Assembly (NCBI GenBank): GCA_023229795.1
Contig: JALNYP010000010.1
Location: forward strand, 12,502-76,501
Origin: Syntrophobacterales bacterium
GTDB lineage: Bacteria > Desulfobacterota > Desulfobaccia > Desulfobaccales > 0-14-0-80-60-11
Direction of reading: 5' to 3'
DNA: 64,000 nucleotides
Below, in pieces: positions 59,808 to 64,000 of the stretch (within the stretch, counting starts at the first letter, position 1; each line of letters starts with the position of its first letter). Under the pieces are notes generated by a model. That model had not been told where the DNA came from and did no database searches. It was given only the letters and a program-made list of their open reading frames with translations. Both the position numbers and the translations under genes were made by a program.

Positions 59808-60239
59808 TCACGCGGCGCTTGCCTGGGCGTGGCGCTGAGGGTTGGGGCCCAGTTCTTTGATTTTATTGGTAAACTTGGTGACGATTTCCGCGAACCGGGG
59901 GGCCTCCGCGGAAGAGACCCATTCCACCGCGTACCGTTCCGGATCGATTCCCAGGCTCTCCAGGACTACCTGGGTGGCCTGGCCCCGGGCCCGAGCTTTG
60001 TGATTACCTTCCAGGTAATGACAGTCGCCCAGGTGTCACCCCATCACCAGGACGCCGTCGACGCCCCTGGTCAGGGCGTGCACCACCAGGCCGGGGTGGA
60101 CCATCCCGGAGCAATTCACCCGGACCACCCGCATATTCGGCGGGTATTGCAACCGGGACACGCCCGCCAGATCGGCTCCGGCATAGGCGCACCAGTTGCA
60201 GAGAAACCCGAGAATTACCGGTTCAAAATTTTCCGACAT
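59808..60239 (-). CDS. mvhD: MvhD/VhuD-type electron transfer subunit, selenocysteine-containing
   Basis: This 143-residue iron-sulfur protein links hydrogenase to HdrA. The frame is interrupted by TGA at 60038-60036 (residue 68) in GVLVMG-U-HLGDCHYLEGN. Family members have VLVAGCHPGDCHY here, and methanogen VhuD has Sec. The N-terminal half (CNWCAYAGADLAGVSR, VRVNCSGMVHP) and the C-terminal half (ESLGIDPERYAVEWVSSAEA) are both MvhD-like. A 7-bp hairpin lies 16 bases after the TGA. Start ATG 60239. Overlaps closely with the FrhB-like gene downstream. Confidence 0.92.
60003..60019 (-). promoter_or_regulatory. bSECIS hairpin of mvhD
   Basis: ATTACCT and AGGTAAT form a perfect 7-bp stem around GGA, 16 bases after the TGA on the minus strand, the right distance for a bacterial SECIS. 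Confidence 0.65.
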
Positions 60240-60273
60240 GGGCCTGCTCTCCATTCGCTTTATGTCTTCGCTT

Positions 60274-60332
60274 GTAGGGGGGCACCTATGTGTGCCCCCT
60301 CAATGAGGGCGGACCCGCAGGTCCGCCCCTAC
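60274..60332. repeat. Double-arm GTAGGGG repeat inside the hydrogenase operon
   Basis: GTAGGGGGGCACCTATGTG followed by TGCCCCC, TCAATGA, then GGGCGGACC...GGTCCGCCCCTAC. It has the same two-palindrome plan and TCAAT linker as 53318-53376. It lies between mvhD and the small TM protein gene. Confidence 0.8.
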
Positions 60333-60336
60333 TATC

Positions 60337-60486
60337 CTATTGATTTTTATCCTTCTTCACCGGCGGGGTCAGACCCCGGGCCACAAAGATTAACCCGATC
60401 ATCAACACCAGAGATACTAAGGGACTGGCGTTGCCGAAGCCGAATGTGCCGATCATATCCACGTTGAGTTCCTTTTTCCCTTGCAT
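60337..60486 (-). CDS. Small single-TM protein in the HdrA operon (49 aa)
   Basis: This short reading frame gives MQGKKELNVDMIGTFGFGNA, a TM helix SPLVSLVLMIGLIFVARGL and a Lys-rich tail. Its stop is next to the repeat at 60332. No recognised homologue and no strong ribosome site. It is supported only by its place between hdrA and mvhD and by the clean topology (one TM, positive inside tail). Confidence 0.4.
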   Translation of the reverse strand: MQGKKELNVDMIGTFGFGNASPLVSLVLMIGLIFVARGLTPPVKKDKNQ

Positions 60487-60553
60487 CGAATCCCCGAAGC
60501 TCAGGGCTCCGATGGGAGGAGATTGATTAACGGGCGGTAAGCCGCCCGAGACC

Positions 60554-63500
60554 CTATAAAGCCTCGATCACCGCGTCCACCTGGGCCTTAAGCTGCCCCA
60601 TAGTAAACCCGTGTACCGTGACGCCTTCCTTGGGACAGGTGGCCTCGCACAGCCCGCAGCCCTTGCACAGCGCCTTATCGGTGATAATCCGCTTATGGGC
60701 CAGGCCGTTGTCGCGGTATTCCTCCAGTTGGATGGCCCGGTAGGGGCAAACGTCCAGGCACAGGGCGCAGCCGTCGCAGGCCGCGGTGGCCTGGGACTTG
60801 ATGGCGTCCAACTGCATCTCGTCTTTCGCCAGGATGACCCCGGCCCGGGCCACCGCGGCCTGGGCCTGGGACACGGCCTCATCCAGGGGCTTGGGATGGT
60901 GACAGAGGCCCGCGGCGAACAGGCCGTCCACGGTCAGGTCCACCGGCCGCAGCTTGGGATGGGCCTCGTTGAAGAAGCCGTCGGCGTTGACGCTGCACTT
61001 GAACAACTCCTGCAAGTCTTGCTGCTCGTGGGGCACGATGGCCGCGGCCAGCACCAGGTAGTCTGCGGCCAGCGTCACCGGCCGCGCCAGGATGGGATCG
61101 ACCACCTCCACCTTGAGGTCCTTGCCTGCCTGAAAGACCCGGGGTTTGGACTCCAGGTCGTAGCGAATGAAGATCACGCCCAGTTCCCGGGCCCGGGTAT
61201 AGAGGTCTTCCCGCTGGCCGTAGGTGCGCATATCCCGGTACAGGACGAAGACCTTCATCCCGGGGTTTAGTTCCTTGAGGCGCATGGCGCTCTGCACCGA
61301 ATGGGTGCAACACACCCGGCTGCAGTACATGCGGCCGGGTTCCCGGGAGCCCACGCACTGGATGAACACCGCGCTGCCGGCCTTTTTGACCGCGGCGGCC
61401 CGCTCCCGCAGCTCGGCGTCGAACTGCTGATGGGTCATGACCCGGTGGTCGGCGCCGTAGAGATATTCCTGGGGCTGATACTCCTTGCCGCCGGTGGCCA
61501 GCACCGCGATGCCGAAAGTGAGGTTTTCGGTGCGGCCGCCAACGTCCAGGTCGCCGGCAAAATTCCCCACCGACCCTGTGACCGTCTTCAGAGTGGCGTT
61601 TTTACGTACCTGGACGCGGGGATGGTTCTCCACCCGGGCGATCAGGCCGCTCAGCCAGGGCCGCACTTCTTCACATTTCCAGGTCTTGGTCAGGTGCCAG
61701 GCGTTGCCCCCCAGCTTGTCGCTCTTCTCCATCAGCATGGTGGGATACCCCTGGTCGGCCAACTCCAGGGCCGCGGTCAGGCCGGCCACGCCCCCGCCGA
61801 TGACCAGCGCCTTCTGGACCACCGGCACCGACATCTGCTCCAGGGGGTAGTCCTCGGCCGCCTTGGCCACCGCCATGCGCAACTGGTCCTTGGCTTTGCG
61901 GGTGGCAAAGGCGGGGTCCTTCTGATGCACCCAGGAATTCTGGTTGCGGATGTTGGCCATCTCCAAAAGATAGGCGTTCAGCCCCGCCTCCCGGAGCGTG
62001 TCCTGGAACAGGGGCTCATGGGTCCGGGGGGTGCAGGCCGCGATGACGATGCGGTTGAGGCCGAGTTCCTTGATTTTCCCGGCGATGAGCACCTGGGTGT
62101 CGGTGGAGCAGGTAAACAGGTTGTTCTCCACGAAGGCCACGTGGGGCAGGCTCCGGGCGTACTCCGCCAGGTCCTTGACGTCCACCACCCCGGCAATGTT
62201 GATGCCGCAGGAGCACACGAACACCCCGATACGCAGTTCCTCCCCCTGGATTTCCCGCTCCGGCGGATAGGTCTTCTCTTTGGTCAAAGTGCCCCGGCCC
62301 TCCAGCAGGGCCGTGGCCGCGGCCGCAGCCGCGGCGGAGGCATCGGTGACCGACCGGGGAATGGCCTTGGGGGCCTGGAAGGCGCCGCAGACGTAAATGC
62401 CCTCCCGGTTGGTCGCCACCGGCGTAAAGCTGCTGGTCCGGGCGAACCGGTAGCGGTCCAGGTCGATACCGAATTTTTCGGCCATGGCCGCCGCGTCCGC
62501 CGGGGCCTCCAGACCCACCGAGAGCACCGCCAGATCGAAGGCTTCTTCCCGGCGGCCGCCGTCTTCGGTGACATAGGCCAGTTTCACCCCGATATTATTC
62601 TTCCCCGGCAGGATGGTATGCGGCCGGGACCGGATGAAGCGCACGCCTTTGCTCTTGGCGTCCTCGAAATAGCGCTCGAATTCCTTGTTGTGGCTCCTGA
62701 GGTCCATGTAAAAGATGGTCTGACCCACGTCGTCGCCCTGGACGTGTTCCGCGGTGACGATGGCCTGCTTCACCGCGTACATGCAGCACACCGTCGAGCA
62801 GTAGCCGTTGGCGCAGTTATGGGTGCTGCGGGAGCCGACGCACTGGATCCAGGCGATCTTTTTGGGCTCTTTGCGATCCGAGGGCCTCAGCAAGTGCCCC
62901 TGGTTGGGTCCGCCCGCGGACAAGAGGCGCTCGTATTCGAGGCCGGTGACCACGTCGGCAATAGTGCCGTAGCCGTAGGGCCCGAGGCCCGAGGGGTCAA
63001 AGGCCCGGTAGCCCGGGGCCAGGATCACCGCGCCCACGCTGCGGGTCACCACTTCTTCCCGGTCATTGAAGTTGATGGCCCCGGTGGGGCAGAACTTGAC
63101 GCAGGCTTGGCACTTGCCCTTGGCCAGGTAGAGGCAGTTTTCCGGGTCGATGGCGTACTTCAGGGGCACCGTCTGGCTGTATTTCAGGTAAATGGCCTTG
63201 CGTTTGCCGATGCCGGCGTTATAGTCGTCGTCGACCTTTTTGGGGCATTTCTGGGCGCAGACGCCGCAGGCGATGCACTTGTCCATATCGACATAGCGCG
63301 GCTCTTGGGTGACCGTGACGGTGAAGTTGCCGGGTTTGCCTGAAATCTTGGTTACTTCGGAAAGAGTGAGAAGCTCGATGTTTAAGTGCCGACCGCACTC
63401 AACCAGCTTGGGCGAGATAATTCACATGGCGCAGTCGTTGGTGGGGTAGGTCTTGTCCAACTGGCTCATCTTGCCGCCGATGCCGGGGCTTTTTTCTACC

Positions 63501-63862
63501 AGGTGGACGTAATAGCCCGAATCGGCCAGGTCCAGGGCCGCCTGAATACCGGCGATGCCGCCGCCTACCACCATGACCGACCCGACGATTTTGCCGGGGC
63601 GGTCGACGGGTGGGTTGGCGATGAGAGATTCCGGGGTCGCGGTCAGGGGAGCGGGTGCCAGTTGGCAACTCCTGGCAATGGCAAGGCGCTCAGGGTCCAA
63701 GTGAAATTCCTGGCAGAGGCGTTCGAACGCATCCGGGGTGAACAGAAGGCCTTTGCCGGGCCCGGGACGGGCTTCGATGCGGCCGGTTTTCACCCAGTTA
63801 CGGATGGTGTTGCGATGAACACCGATCTCTTGAGCCAAGGTGAGGACATGAATAATGATCAT
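60554..63862 (-). CDS. hdrA: HdrA-type electron-bifurcating flavoprotein, selenocysteine-containing, with N-terminal helix-turn-helix
   Basis: This 1102-residue protein reads through TGA at 63424-63422 (residue 147) in TYPTNDCAM-U-IISPKLVECGR, where HdrA normally has the second Cys of CAMC. Residues 1-60 form a helix-turn-helix (VLTLAQEIGVHRNTIRNWV). Then come the first FAD fold (MVVGGGIAGIQAALDLADSG), ferredoxin groups (CIACGVCAQKCP, CQACVKFCP), the Cys-rich CVGSRS..CANGYCSTVCC and a second HdrA-like flavin module (VIGGGVAGLTAALELADQG). C-terminal ferredoxins are CDGCALCLDVCP and CKGCGLCEATCP. It should couple H2 oxidation with ferredoxin and a second acceptor. HdrBC are absent from the window. 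RBS AGGAG precedes ATG 63862. Confidence 0.92.
63394..63414 (-). promoter_or_regulatory. Weak bSECIS candidate for hdrA
   Basis: Eight bases after the TGA, CGC...GCG and CAA/UUG can pair around a GCTGG loop with an internal loop. It is the least stable of the five SECIS candidates; the loop GG is at the expected distance. Confidence 0.4.
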
Positions 63863-63885
63863 CCGTCAACTCCTCTCTGGCTTGT

Positions 63886-63915
63886 GCCATTTATGCATTA
63901 ACAGCCATTTGTGCA
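63886..63915 (-). promoter_or_regulatory. Direct-repeat operator at the hdrA promoter
   Basis: TGCACAAATGGC (63915-63904) and TGCATAAATGGC (63897-63886) are 12-bp direct repeats (11 of 12 identical) with 18-base period. They lie immediately downstream of the -10 and cover the expected transcription start. Candidate site for the HTH domain of HdrA itself or another MerR/excisionase-like regulator. Confidence 0.55.
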
Positions 63916-63918
63916 CAG

Positions 63919-63947
63919 ATTAAATTATATCTATTCAGGCTTGTCAA
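63919..63947 (-). promoter_or_regulatory. Promoter of the HdrA/hydrogenase operon
   Basis: Perfect TTGACA (63947-63942), 17-base spacer, TTTAAT (63924-63919) on the minus strand. Strong sigma-70 type match. Predicted start near 63912, giving a leader of about 50 bases before ATG 63862. Confidence 0.8.
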
Positions 63948-64000
63948 GAAAAAAAACGAGGGCAAATAAAATCTATTTTCTCACTAAGGACCCTTGCCTT

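Noticed and set aside
60036..60254. Truncated MvhD of 72 residues
   Set aside because: The frame continues after TGA with HLGDCHY, which completes the MvhD family motif; treated as Sec.
61301..63343. 680-residue plus-strand ORF opposite hdrA
   Set aside because: Codon-position artefact of the GC-rich hdrA gene; translation is His/Gly-rich without motifs.
63422..63862. Separate 146-residue HTH/oxidoreductase gene upstream of hdrA
   Set aside because: Its stop is a TGA at the HdrA CAMC cysteine and the downstream frame continues HdrA, so it is the N-terminal part of one selenoprotein.

Overview
The window is GC-rich (roughly 60% or more), with long antisense shadow ORFs. It looks like the chromosome of a strictly anaerobic, autotrophy-capable Desulfobacterota-type bacterium (Desulfobacca/Syntrophobacteria-like). 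The evidence is a bacterial-type CO dehydrogenase/acetyl-CoA synthase operon, a Tat-exported selenocysteine formate dehydrogenase with an NrfD-type membrane anchor, an HdrA-Mvh type hydrogenase operon, rubredoxins, a periplasmic-type cobaltochelatase under a B12 riboswitch, and many sensory proteins. The assignment is inferred from gene content; no 16S gene is present.

Layout: 1-5000 (minus) holds a Wsp-like chemosensory operon running cheW-cheR-cheW-mcp-cheA, cut at the window edge, next to a giant diguanylate cyclase (5299-9246). 9667-14043 holds two related outer-membrane proteins, a periplasmic OB-fold-like protein and cbiK with its cobalamin riboswitch and terminator. 14111-14184 is tRNA-Gln. 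14439-23208 is the Wood-Ljungdahl operon cooC-acsD-acsA-acsB-acsC-acsE. 23364-24766 is an AT-richer patch with a toxin-antitoxin locus whose toxin is frameshifted, plus an isoprenylcysteine methyltransferase-like gene. 24852-29320 is a LexA-led operon with a divergent RecA-like protein and a PolB2-type family B polymerase. 29443-37474 is mixed metabolism and repair. 37663-42701 is formate dehydrogenase. 42943-47036 is a flavoprotein and a haem-motif hybrid kinase. 47507-52049 is hisC-cmk-rpsA-sppA. 52511-55620 holds small redox proteins, mscL and a selenocysteine rhodanese. 56115-63862 is the HdrA/hydrogenase operon.

The most important reading is that five genes are interrupted by an in-frame TGA exactly where their families carry a functional Cys or Sec: formate dehydrogenase, rhodanese, hydrogenase large subunit, MvhD and HdrA. 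Each TGA is followed by a hairpin at bacterial-SECIS distance; the hdrA hairpin is the weakest. I annotate all five as full-length selenoproteins and not as split genes. HdrA additionally carries an N-terminal helix-turn-helix domain, and its promoter has a 12-bp direct repeat that could be that domain's target.

Functionally, hydrogenase/HdrA (electron confurcation or bifurcation), periplasmic formate dehydrogenase and CODH/ACS fit H2, formate and CO2/acetyl-CoA interconversion in autotrophic or syntrophic growth. Cobalt handling (CbiK) supplies the corrinoid. A second theme is a dispersed family of GTAGGGGCG palindromes, nested MITE-like elements and hairpin repeats. Three of these are inserted in frame inside the polymerase gene.
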